The notes under the pieces are model-generated. The model made no database searches. It had not been told where the DNA came from and saw only the letters and a list, made by a program, of their open reading frames with translations. The translations under genes were made by a program, and so were the position numbers. From Paenibacillus xylanilyticus (GTDB taxonomy: Bacteria; Bacillota; Bacilli; Paenibacillales; Paenibacillaceae): DNA of 34,899 nucleotides. The stretch is taken from the NCBI RefSeq assembly GCF_013359935.1, contig NZ_JABMCB010000140.1, positions 1-34,899 on the forward strand, written 5' to 3'. Below, piece after piece: positions 18,200-25,107 of this stretch (positions are counted from its first letter, which is position 1; each line of letters begins with the position of its first letter).

Positions 18200-19017
18200 A
18201 GGGCTTCCACCTTTGATTGATTAACTGAACGTTCAATTTGAAGAGGAGCACTTTCTCGAATAGGTTCCATTATTGAAGTGGTCCAATGTTTATTGGCAAG
18301 CATGTGCTTCACCATAAACATTGATGTTCCTGGTTCTATTCCTAGTTGATTATCACAATGAAGACACTTTTTGCTTATGGACATTGTCCGATTGAGAATT
18401 TGAAGTTTATTTAATAGAGGTTCTGCTAACATGCTAACCATTTCAATATCTAGACCTGGCCTACCGTCCAGCCTTCTTGCATCATATAACCAATCAATAT
18501 TTTGTATGAACGAAATGGGCCTTCCAACCTCATAAACCACTTTCCAGTTCAGATTCATTTCTTTATAGTACTGACGTTCAATCTCAAAAAGTTCTATGGT
18601 ACGTTTACTCAATTTATGAATGGGTTTGATGGTACGTGGATGTTCTTGAAGCTCACCATGAATATTCTTCGTAGTAAGCATAAAGTCAGTAGACATAACT
18701 ACATCCTCTCCTTTATATTGAGGATGTTTGATATTCAGCTTCGCTGCAATTTTCTGAGTAGCTTCAATGGGTGTTAAAGGGTATTGCTCTCTAATGTCTA
18801 CAACTTGATCAGACCAATCCTGAACAATTAGATATTGATATTCATATTTTGAGAGTGTGTGATGTATCCGATTAGAGTGCCATCCTAAAGTACGGGTAAG
18901 CCATCCCTTCGAAGCTACTTTGTTGTCATTAGCTTGGATGAACGGAACATACTGTTCACCTCTACCTTGCCCTCGTCCATCCTTCAATCGATTAACGTGT
19001 GTCTTATTAATTGACAT
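18196..19017 (-). CDS. tnsA: TnsA 5'-end endonuclease
   Basis: 273 residues, the same length as Tn7 TnsA. The PD-(D/E)xK residues line up at E59 (SKYEYQY), D111 (STDFML) and K131 (TIKPIHK), against E63, D114 and K132 in Tn7. TnsA nicks the 5' ends, so transposition is cut-and-paste rather than replicative. It is the first gene of the five-gene tns operon. The ATG follows AAGGAGAG at 8 bases. A perfect hairpin lies just upstream of this ribosome binding site. Confidence 0.94.
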   Translation of the reverse strand: MSINKTHVNRLKDGRGQGRGEQYVPFIQANDNKVASKGWLTRTLGWHSNRIHHTLSKYEYQYLIVQDWSDQVVDIREQYPLTPIEATQKIAAKLNIKHPQYKGEDVVMSTDFMLTTKNIHGELQEHPRTIKPIHKLSKRTIELFEIERQYYKEMNLNWKVVYEVGRPISFIQNIDWLYDARRLDGRPGLDIEMVSMLAEPLLNKLQILNRTMSISKKCLHCDNQLGIEPGTSMFMVKHMLANKHWTTSIMEPIRESAPLQIERSVNQSKVEAL

Positions 19018-19041
19018 TTCTCACACTCTCCTTAAAGAAAA

Positions 19042-19067
19042 GACACATAACCTTGACGTTATGTGTC
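19042..19067 (-). promoter_or_regulatory. Perfect hairpin in the tnsA leader
   Basis: GACACATAAC and GTTATGTGTC form a perfect 10-bp stem with a 6-base loop. On the leftward transcript it is followed by TTTTCTTT and then the tnsA ribosome binding site AAGGAGAG, only 24 bp before the start codon. It could be an attenuator, an operator palindrome, or a structure that limits transposase translation. Confidence 0.75.
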
Positions 19068-19091
19068 CCTCAGATGGTGTATATTTTCCTC

Positions 19092-19100
19092 ATCATATCA
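19092..19100 (-). promoter_or_regulatory. Probable extended -10 promoter of the tns operon
   Basis: Read leftward this is TGATATGAT, an extended -10 (TGn) with TATGAT matching TATAAT at 5 of 6. No good -35 is seen, as is common for extended -10 promoters. A start near 19085 would place the hairpin at 19042-19067 inside the tnsA leader RNA. Confidence 0.45.
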
Positions 19101-19130
19101 CAGATAAATAGTATTTATAACTCTTTTTGT

Positions 19131-19153
19131 AAAAACTTGTCTGTCGGGCAAGT
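19131..19153 (-). terminator. Weak leftward terminator after the 111-residue ORF
   Basis: Read leftward, ACTTG pairs with CAAGT (one further pair beyond a C-A mismatch), followed by TTTTT. It lies about 20 bp past the stop at 19174 and upstream of the proposed tnsA promoter, separating the two units. Confidence 0.45.
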
Positions 19154-19173
19154 TGGTTACATTCTCCTAACAT

Positions 19174-19509
19174 CTACAACTTGTTACGATCCTTTCTCTG
19201 CCTTTTTCTCCGTGGCATCCTCTTGAGTTGTTGTATTTTTTTAAAGTATGCATCCCTATTCTTAGTACTGATTTCTACATCGTTGATACGATTACAAATA
19301 ATATCAGGTTTGTTTTGACTAGGTCTTAGAATCAGTTTTTCATCGTGTTCATTGTATTTATAGATTGTTATAATCCAGCCCTTAATCATTGCTTTCTCGT
19401 ACCAACGTTCCCTCAGGGCTTCTCGACAAGAGTAGTATTGATCTCGGAAACAAATTCCTTGCATTGTGACTAATGCGAACTGTTCCTGGTCCACAACTCT
19501 ATCATCCAT
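19174..19509 (-). CDS. Hypothetical 111-residue basic-tailed protein upstream of tnsA
   Basis: Not recognised. The protein has an aromatic, charged body and a strongly basic C-terminus (RMPRRKRQRKDRNKL), which suggests nucleic-acid contact. It is preceded by GGGGAGG at a workable distance from the ATG and followed by a weak terminator, so I think it is expressed. It lies on the tns strand, 157 bp before tnsA, with a probable promoter in between. It might be a transposition accessory or regulator, but nothing in the sequence proves this. Confidence 0.6.
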   Translation of the reverse strand: MDDRVVDQEQFALVTMQGICFRDQYYSCREALRERWYEKAMIKGWIITIYKYNEHDEKLILRPSQNKPDIICNRINDVEISTKNRDAYFKKIQQLKRMPRRKRQRKDRNKL

Positions 19510-20125
19510 CCTTCATCCTCCCCAAATACTTTATTACTAAAGTTATATCCGTTTACGGATAATATATACACTTTTATCGATATACCAATTTATAATGTTT
19601 TTTTATGATAATCACGCAACAGTAATTTTTATATTTTCTTTCTCAGATAAGGTGTATAAAGGGGCATTGTTAGGGATGTATAGTCACTCAGTTCACGATC
19701 AAAAATTAAATAAAGTAGTTGTACAAGATTTACTTTGAAGATTTTACATTGCAGAATGCGATATTCAATAAGCGTAGTCTGTAGCAGGTGCAGCGACCTT
19801 TAGTGCATTAATGGGAGTAACGGAGCTAGGTAGCTATATGAATTTCGTTCTAACTTTGTTGCAATAATAAGATTGTCTCGGGCATTTCCTCCAGTAACGG
19901 TTCTTCTAGAGGGATGAACGTCACAATCTCTGCAAGTTAAATAGCTCTATCTAAATAATAAAAGCCGCTATATTAGCGACTTTGAATAGAACAATTTTCT
20001 TGTCCTGCGAGAATTTAAGGCAATTAGTAGTTATGATTTCTCAACGCTGCTGCTGCCTTTCCGCATCGGCTTGTCTACGATAGCCCTGCCCAGCCCGCTT
20101 CTGCTCGATCGAGCATTACATTTTT
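19510..20125. other. 616-bp stretch with decayed sequence
   Basis: No intact gene. Short protein-like stretches broken by stops occur on both strands. One is a run of about 30 residues reading SVAGAATFSALMGVTELG near 19785-19870 on the plus strand. Another is SIEQKRAGQGYRRQAD near 20045-20115 on the minus strand, in a patch richer in GC than its surroundings. A hairpin (19961-19983) and a 14-bp palindrome TGCTCGATCGAGCA (20104-20117) are present. I read it as remnants of lost cargo genes. Confidence 0.5.
19961..19983. terminator. Terminator-like hairpin in decayed region
   Basis: AAAGCCGCTA pairs with TAGCGACTTT around a 3-base loop with one mismatch. Short A and T tracts on either side would allow use in both directions. 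It has no intact gene on either side, so it probably outlived the gene it served. Confidence 0.45.
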
Positions 20126-20215
20126 TTAGTGTTGATTTTGAGGGTGCTTCCAGTTCTCCATATCAAGAGTTGCTTGAACGACGACCCGAGCTCCTTCCTT
20201 GTTAGGGTTGCCCAT
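20126..20215 (-). CDS. Possible 29-residue protein (small ORF)
   Basis: A 30-codon frame beginning MGNPNKEGARVVVQATLD and ending HPQNQH. It has an AAGGAG ribosome binding site 9 bases before its ATG, which is why I list it. Downstream on the same strand is another short protein-like stretch in a different context, so this may be the intact start of a longer, decayed gene rather than a true small protein. Family not recognised. Confidence 0.4.
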   Translation of the reverse strand: MGNPNKEGARVVVQATLDMENWKHPQNQH

Positions 20216-20440
20216 GACATTAGTCTCCTTGCTTCAAAATGATTTCGAATTTAGGTTTATCTTCTTCAAACTGACTCGTATTAAGAGATTGTCTCTATTT
20301 ATTAAAAAGAAAATTCGGCAGGCGTGAATATTATCTTTCACGGGTTCGTCTTTTCAACGAAAGGATTCCTATACTAAAAACGGATTATTAAGGTCCATCA
20401 ACATGATTTATACATTCTCATTACTTATCGTATATGCAGG

Positions 20441-20468
20441 AAAAAGCCAACATTTAAGCGCTGGCTTT
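20441..20468 (-). terminator. Leftward terminator after the small gene at 20481
   Basis: Read leftward, AAAGCCA and TGGCTTT pair across a 12-base loop and the arm runs into TTTTT. It lies 13 bp past the stop codon of the 54-residue gene. Confidence 0.75.
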
Positions 20469-20480
20469 ATTATAAATGTT

Positions 20481-20645
20481 TTATTTAACTTTGATGAATG
20501 ACGGCATACCATAGTTCGCCTTTCGCTGGTAAACAACGGTTACTTCGCGATCAGGACCACCATCAAGTGAAGGAGCCATGAGTTTCACTTTCGAGATGTC
20601 ATCAACTTGCTTTTGTTTAATAAACTCCTCATTCGTTTTACTCAT
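20481..20645 (-). CDS. Hypothetical 54-residue protein
   Basis: A short protein starting MSKTNEEF and ending MPSFIKVK, not recognised. I chose the ATG at 20645 because seven G's lie 6 bases before it, an extreme but usable ribosome binding site. The frame stays open upstream to about 20805 and reads like real protein (GIELYHIRDLEEF...), with a TTG at 20765 as a possible start for a 94-residue version. So this could be the tail of a larger, truncated protein whose LGGI codons happen to be G-rich. It lies downstream of the arsenic operon on the same strand and has a good terminator. Confidence 0.5.
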   Translation of the reverse strand: MSKTNEEFIKQKQVDDISKVKLMAPSLDGGPDREVTVVYQRKANYGMPSFIKVK

Positions 20646-20982
20646 CTTAATCCCCCCCAAGAGATAATCTAATGTGGTAATCTGTTCTTGATTTTCCTCA
20701 TCTAAAATTGCAAACTCTTCCAGATCACGGATATGATACAATTCTATACCCGAAGGATAACACAATGTATATTCAAGCGCAAATGACGCTCTGCCATAAA
20801 AATTATGTCAGCGATACCTAAATTCATATACAATGGTAAACAAGCTAGTTTTATCTTTACACTTGGCCACAGGCATTTTTAAGCAGTTTAAGCTTCGTCT
20901 AACTTGCGTTATGTGTAGTTTACGTTCTCCATTGCTTAGTCAACTAACGTTTCCCGTTAGCTTAACGGTTAAAAGCCTTGTT
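20646..20982. other. Mostly non-coding gap below the ars operon
   Basis: Apart from the upstream part of the small frame at 20481, no gene is seen. CTAACG and CGTTAG form a 6-bp hairpin near 20943-20959, shortly after the phosphatase gene, but without a T-run. A short match, CTTGCGTTATGTGT (20903-20916), resembles half of the tnsA leader hairpin and may be chance. Confidence 0.45.
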
Positions 20983-21420
20983 TTAGTATAATTTCTTTAA
21001 TATTTCCTTTTGCATTGGCTTAATATTAATGATATTTCTGATGATCTTTGCCTGTACCTCAGCATCATCAATTGTACTAGCTAACCTTAGTTCTAACAGT
21101 GTTCCGGCTGCAACGGTCCCCGTTCTCCCCTTGCCTCCTCCACAGTGAAAGGCAACTTTCTTGCCTGCATTATACGCTCCAACAACCTCATCAATGGCTT
21201 GTTTAAATAGCTTGGCTTCATGCTCTTTCGTATCGTCATCAAGCGGAACCTTTACCCACTTCACCTGATCTGTTGGATACGCGCACTCTGTTGCTTCTTC
21301 TCGAAGATCCACCACGACCTCAATGCCTTCGTTAAGAACCATTGCCTCTACGTCGGCAGCTCCGCCCATAAAGATTTTATCGGCAATAAGTGCATGGTAT
21401 TTCTTTTCGGCATGATCCAT
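20983..21420 (-). CDS. Dual-specificity/tyrosine phosphatase-like protein of the ars operon
   Basis: 145 residues. HCGGGKGRTG at 92-101 is the C-x5-R phosphatase loop (C93, R99), and D61-D63 lie where the general acid could be. The fold fits small dual-specificity or cyclin-dependent-kinase-inhibitor-3-like phosphatases. The gene starts one base after the arsC stop, so it is certainly part of the arsenic operon. ArsC itself uses a tyrosine-phosphatase loop to bind arsenate, so this enzyme may act on an arsenate-containing or arsenylated substrate, but that is inference. Confidence 0.8.
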   Translation of the reverse strand: MDHAEKKYHALIADKIFMGGAADVEAMVLNEGIEVVVDLREEATECAYPTDQVKWVKVPLDDDTKEHEAKLFKQAIDEVVGAYNAGKKVAFHCGGGKGRTGTVAAGTLLELRLASTIDDAEVQAKIIRNIINIKPMQKEILKKLY

Positions 21421-21421
21421 T

Positions 21422-21847
21422 TTACTTACCTTCTTTCAAGAACTGCTCGATTCGAGCTTTAATTGAATCGCGGACCTCAGCGAATGTAGCTGTGATTTCT
21501 TCCTCTGTACCTGTCGCCTTGGCTGGATCATCGAAGCCCCAGTGCCATCTTTCAGCTTTGTCATTACGTACAACTGGACAATTATCGTTGGCATGACCAC
21601 AAAGCGTAATGATGTAGTCTGCTTGTTTTAACATCTCAGGATCAATTACATCTGATGTATGATTCGAAATATCGATTCCAGCTTCTTTCATCGTTTGAAC
21701 CGCACGAGGATTTAAGCCATGTGCCTCTAATCCAGCACTTCTCACCTCATATTTGTCACTACCAAGTGCCTTTAAAAATCCATCGGCGATTTGGCTTCTG
21801 CAAGAGTTTCCTGTACATAAAAAGTAAACAAGTGGTTTGTTGTTCAT
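21422..21847 (-). CDS. arsC: Arsenate reductase, thioredoxin-coupled
   Basis: 141 residues, full length. CTGNSCRS at 11-18 is the low-molecular-weight phosphatase loop (C11, R17), and LCGHANDNC gives C83 and C90. These three cysteines match C10, C82 and C89 of the Staphylococcus enzyme, which passes a disulfide along them and is re-reduced by thioredoxin. It converts arsenate to arsenite for export by the neighbouring arsB. It starts two bases after the arsB stop. Confidence 0.96.
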   Translation of the reverse strand: MNNKPLVYFLCTGNSCRSQIADGFLKALGSDKYEVRSAGLEAHGLNPRAVQTMKEAGIDISNHTSDVIDPEMLKQADYIITLCGHANDNCPVVRNDKAERWHWGFDDPAKATGTEEEITATFAEVRDSIKARIEQFLKEGK

Positions 21848-21849
21848 GA

Positions 21850-23286
21850 TTATTGATCTCCTTTATCTTTGGTTTGGCTTACTTGTACTTTCGCTTCGCC
21901 CATTTTTGAGTTAATTAACGTTTTTATGATCATAGTGATAACAACCAATGCTACTGTGATTACGGCAATCATTAACCAAACGTTTATACTTGTTGAATGA
22001 ATCAAGTGTAACCACAAATACAGTCCGGTTAACGTGATAAAGAGCGTTGGGATGGTGAGCACAATTCCAATTTTGAAATAACTTCCCCACGTGATTTTTA
22101 CATCTTTGCGGGACAGTACATGTAGCCACAAAAGTGTGGCGAGCGATCCAATCGGTGTAATTTTTGGACCCAAGTCACTGCCGATAATATTGGCATAAAT
22201 CAGCGATTCTCGGATGACACCTTGCGTACTCGTTCCATCAATAGCAAGCGCATCAATCATCACTGTGGGCATATTGTTCATAACCGAAGACAATACCGCA
22301 GCTAGAAAGCCCATACCAAGTGTGGAGATGTAGAGCCCCTGGTCCGCAATAGCTTGAATAACCTTCCCCAGTTCATCTGTTAAACCCACATTTCGTAGTC
22401 CATAAACGACAACGTACATACCGATAGAGAAAATCACGACTGCCCATGGAGCCCCTTTAATGAGCTTCCATGTTTGAATAGCGTGACTCCGCCTTGCAGT
22501 TAAGATAAACAAGATGGCTATAACCCCAGCGATAACAGACACCGGAACTTGAATGAACTCGCTCATCAAGTACGCAATCAGTAGTACGGCTAAGATCACC
22601 CAAGATATGTTGAACAGTTTCTTGTCCTTGATTGCTTCAGATGGGTTTTTGAGCTGACTGACTTCGTAGTTCCTTGGAATACTCTTTCTAAAGAACAAGA
22701 ACAGGACCAAAAGACTTGCCAATATTGAAAAGAAATTCGGAACAATCATACGACTCGCATACTCCACAAAGCCAATACCAAAGTAATCGGCAGAAACGAT
22801 ATTGACGAGGTTGCTCACGACGAGCGGAAGTGACGTTGTATCTGCGATAAAACCACTTGCGATGATAAAAGGTAAAATCATCTTTTGATCAAATTTGAGC
22901 GCTCGGACCATGGCAAGCACAATAGGCGTTAAGATCAGTGCGGCACCGTCATTTGCAAAGAACGCTGCAACCCCTGCCCCAAGCAGCACAACATAAATGA
23001 ACATCAGCTTACCATTACCTCTTGCGAGCCTTGCCATGTGTAGTGCAGCCCATTCAAAAAATCCGATTTCATCTAAAATCAAAGAAATTAAAATAATAGC
23101 TACAAAAGCAAGCGTGGCGTTCCATACGATTCCTGTAACCGTACCTACATCGGATAGACTGACGACTCCAAAAAGAAGTGCAAGGACAGCTCCAGCTGAC
23201 GCTGACCATCCAATACTAAGCCCCTTAGGTTGCCAAATCACAAAAGTCAGTGTAAGCAAAAAGATTAATATCGCGATAATGGTCAT
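21850..23286 (-). CDS. arsB: ArsB arsenite efflux transporter
   Basis: 478 residues, a multi-spanning membrane protein of the ArsB/NhaD ion-transporter superfamily with about 11-12 hydrophobic segments. The conserved stretch [17 protein letters not shown] lies about a quarter of the way in. It exports arsenite or antimonite across the plasma membrane. I start it at the ATG at 23286, preceded by CAGGAGGAAGC and overlapping the arsR stop (ATGA). A longer frame upstream runs through arsR and is not credible. It is not the Acr3/BASS type. Confidence 0.93.
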   Translation of the reverse strand: MTIIAILIFLLTLTFVIWQPKGLSIGWSASAGAVLALLFGVVSLSDVGTVTGIVWNATLAFVAIILISLILDEIGFFEWAALHMARLARGNGKLMFIYVVLLGAGVAAFFANDGAALILTPIVLAMVRALKFDQKMILPFIIASGFIADTTSLPLVVSNLVNIVSADYFGIGFVEYASRMIVPNFFSILASLLVLFLFFRKSIPRNYEVSQLKNPSEAIKDKKLFNISWVILAVLLIAYLMSEFIQVPVSVIAGVIAILFILTARRSHAIQTWKLIKGAPWAVVIFSIGMYVVVYGLRNVGLTDELGKVIQAIADQGLYISTLGMGFLAAVLSSVMNNMPTVMIDALAIDGTSTQGVIRESLIYANIIGSDLGPKITPIGSLATLLWLHVLSRKDVKITWGSYFKIGIVLTIPTLFITLTGLYLWLHLIHSTSINVWLMIAVITVALVVITMIIKTLINSKMGEAKVQVSQTKDKGDQ

Positions 23287-23612
23287 GCTTCCTCCTGAGG
23301 ACCGCAACAGTTTTTCAATCCTGCTATTTTCTCTTTCATGGATGGCAGATACGGATACACACACTGAACATAGGCTTCTGCATCTGGATTAAGAGAGTAA
23401 TACACCCACTGCCCTTTTTTCTTTTCATTAAGGAGACCGGCTGCCTTTAGTTTTCGAAGATGCTGACTGGCGTTTGGTTGCGACATGCCAATAATGTCTG
23501 TAATATCACATACACAAAGTTCCTGTTCCTGAAGTAGCGCAATGATGGTCAAACGTGTTTTATCAGCCAATAACTTATACGCCTCAGCCATCTCCTGAAT
23601 TCTTTGTTCCAT
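23283..23612 (-). CDS. arsR: ArsR arsenite-responsive repressor
   Basis: 109 residues from the ATG at 23612, which has GGGGG upstream. It is a winged-helix ArsR/SmtB repressor. ELCVCD (C33, C35) is the classical As(III)/Sb(III) site in the DNA-recognition region, where metal binding releases the DNA. A further CC pair lies near the C-terminus (NCCGP). It heads the operon arsR-arsB-arsC-phosphatase and should bind the inverted repeat in its own promoter. Confidence 0.95.
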   Translation of the reverse strand: MEQRIQEMAEAYKLLADKTRLTIIALLQEQELCVCDITDIIGMSQPNASQHLRKLKAAGLLNEKKKGQWVYYSLNPDAEAYVQCVYPYLPSMKEKIAGLKNCCGPQEEA

Positions 23613-23654
23613 ATGTACACCCCCTGTGATTAGTCTTCTCGGCTTCATTTAATG

Positions 23655-23688
23655 ATATAAGCATATAATAAATCACTTATATAATCAA
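23655..23688 (-). promoter_or_regulatory. ars operon promoter with ArsR operator
   Basis: Read leftward, -35 TTGATT (23688-23683), a 17-bp spacer and -10 TATGCT (23665-23660). The inverted arms ATATAAG (23655-23661) and CTTATAT (23676-23682) overlap the spacer and -10, where a repressor would block polymerase. Confidence 0.75.
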
Positions 23689-23720
23689 TGACGAATATAA
23701 AGAATTTTAGTGCATCAAAA

Positions 23721-23746
23721 AAGTCGGCAATAAAGATTACCGACTT
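23721..23746 (-). terminator. Leftward terminator upstream of arsR
   Basis: Read leftward, AAGTCGG and CCGACTT pair around a 12-base loop and continue into TTTTTT. It ends the transcript of the decayed gene at 23745 and isolates the ars promoter from upstream reading. Confidence 0.85.
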
Positions 23747-23939
23747 ACTCACGAACTAGAAATTCACATTTTGACTTGATAAAATAATGACCGTCTTTCA
23801 TCTTAACTATATCTTTCGTTTGATACTCAATGATTCCACCTTGATCTAATAATTCATCATGCTGATATACCTCTACATGCCATTGTTTTAAGATTGCATC
23901 ATTAAGTTATGCTGCGGTATACAAAAGTGTGCCCTTCAA
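23745..23939 (-). pseudogene. Small gene broken by an early stop codon
   Basis: From a TTG at 23939, with GAGGTGA just upstream, the frame reads MKGTLLYTAA, hits TAA at codon 11, then continues open in the same frame (LNDAILKQWHVEVYQ...) to a second stop at 23745: 64 codons in total. The ribosome binding site, the protein-like second part and the terminator on the stop codon show this was once a real gene. A single base change would restore it. It recalls the small DUF5348-type Bacillales proteins, but I am not certain. Confidence 0.65.
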
Positions 23940-23958
23940 TATAGTCACCTCAAGAATA

Positions 23959-23979
23959 GTTATAATCACCAATTATAAC
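23959..23979. promoter_or_regulatory. Perfect palindrome, probable operator
   Basis: GTTATAAT (23959-23966) and ATTATAAC (23972-23979) are perfect inverted arms 5 bp apart, each containing a TATAAT-like core. It lies just upstream of the broken small gene and just past the arsO-like gene, so it may be the former operator/promoter of the small gene. Part of it resembles a TnsB site, but the palindrome explains it better. Confidence 0.5.
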
Positions 23980-24003
23980 ATCCTCCTGAGATTCAATGAT
24001 AGC

Positions 24004-25041
24004 TCACAATCTTTTCACAAGCGATTGTACAGCTTTTTTCGCATCTTTCCCTGATCCTCGAATCGTCGCCGAAGCAAATGAGGTCTGCCACGGTATACCT
24101 ACAAAATGAATATTTTCATCGCTTTGTTTTAAAGGTACACCTGACGAATCAAGAACGTTTAATCCACTAAGATATTCGAAATTCGGAATATACCCTGTGG
24201 CAAAAATAACGGTATCCACATTTTCATGAGTCTCATCTGCCCACACTATCCCATTTTCCGTAAAAGCTTTAAACATCAGTTTGGCATCCGGCTTACCTTG
24301 ATCGATAGCATTTTTATATATACCGGTATCAAGGACACCGTCACTGCTTTTTTGCAATAATCGTTTGCCCCAATTGGATTGATCAAGCCTAAGTAAAGTT
24401 AGCCAAAAGTGAATATCTTTTCCTGCAATGACCTGCGGCTTGAATTTGATCGGGCTTCTGGATGCGATCGTTACTTGCGCCGTCCTAGCCAGTTCAACCG
24501 CTATTTGGATCGCCGAATTTCCGCCTCCCACAACAATGATCCGTTTGTTTTTAAACTCTTTCTCATTTCGGTAGTTCTTGGCATGAAGCATTTCCCCCTT
24601 AAATTCATGCATGCCAGGAATGTCTGGAATATGAGGATTTACGAAAGCCCCGCTTGCACAAATAATGGACCGTGTACGAAACTGTTCTCCACTTAAGGTA
24701 TGAATTGTATAGATATTACTTTCCTTATCCACTTTGATTACTTCTTGCCCTGAGTGTATTGAAAAATGGTATGTAGCCGCATAAGATTTTAAGTATTGAA
24801 CAACCTCATCTCTGCGTGGATATACATTCACACCGCCTGGAAATGGGAGTCCTGGCAATGAAGAATACGGTGCAGGTGAGAACAACGTTAAACTATCATA
24901 GTAATTTGCCCATGATCCTAAATGCTCTTCACTTTTTTCAAGGATAATAAAGTTCCGTTTAGCTTTCTGTAAGTAATAGGCTGCTGCTAAACCAGATTGA
25001 CCACCACCAATAACGATACAATCATAAATCATGTTTTTCAA
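24004..25041 (-). CDS. arsO: ArsO-like flavin-dependent monooxygenase
   Basis: 345 residues with two dinucleotide-binding motifs, GGGQSG near the N-terminus (FAD) and GGGNSA near 170 (NADPH), and a late ATGYIPN. This is the layout of small CzcO/YpdA-type flavoproteins. Arsenic operons often carry such an enzyme, named ArsO, whose exact substrate is unsettled. I keep the TTG start at 25041 because GGAGGGAG sits directly upstream; the ATG nine bases later is too far from it. A strong terminator sits immediately before the gene with no room for a promoter between, which is odd. Some related proteins are general thiol or sulfide oxidoreductases. Confidence 0.75.
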   Translation of the reverse strand: MKNMIYDCIVIGGGQSGLAAAYYLQKAKRNFIILEKSEEHLGSWANYYDSLTLFSPAPYSSLPGLPFPGGVNVYPRRDEVVQYLKSYAATYHFSIHSGQEVIKVDKESNIYTIHTLSGEQFRTRSIICASGAFVNPHIPDIPGMHEFKGEMLHAKNYRNEKEFKNKRIIVVGGGNSAIQIAVELARTAQVTIASRSPIKFKPQVIAGKDIHFWLTLLRLDQSNWGKRLLQKSSDGVLDTGIYKNAIDQGKPDAKLMFKAFTENGIVWADETHENVDTVIFATGYIPNFEYLSGLNVLDSSGVPLKQSDENIHFVGIPWQTSFASATIRGSGKDAKKAVQSLVKRL

Positions 25042-25057
25042 TTTTCTCCCTCCTTCT

Positions 25058-25095
25058 ATAAAAAGCTACTGCATCACGATTCGGATGCAGTAGCT
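25058..25095 (-). terminator. Strong terminator directly before arsO
   Basis: Read leftward, AGCTACTGCATC and GATGCAGTAGCT form a perfect 12-bp stem with an 8-base loop followed by TTTTTA. It lies 13 bp past the cysteine-tailed flavoprotein gene and ends about 17 bp before the arsO start codon, so it could act as an attenuator for arsO. Confidence 0.85.
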
Positions 25096-25107
25096 CTGAA
25101 TTCTTGA

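Noticed and set aside
10800..19017. CRISPR-associated transposon
   Set aside because: No Cas5/6/7/8, Cas12k or repeat-spacer array was seen anywhere, and both TniQ proteins are long TnsD-type forms rather than short Cascade-linked TniQ.
20895..20925. Integron attC-like site (GTTAGAC on the reverse strand) and a 14-base match to the tnsA leader
   Set aside because: Only one core box is present without the paired structure of attC, there is no integrase gene, and the short match to the leader lacks the second hairpin arm.
21850..23364. 504-residue version of ArsB beginning inside arsR
   Set aside because: The extra 26 residues are a shadow of arsR. The ATG at 23286 has a strong ribosome binding site and overlaps the arsR stop.
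23959..23979. Match of TTATAATTGGT to the second left-end site
   Set aside because: The bases are part of a perfect 21-bp palindrome, which explains them as an operator. No tip sequence is nearby.
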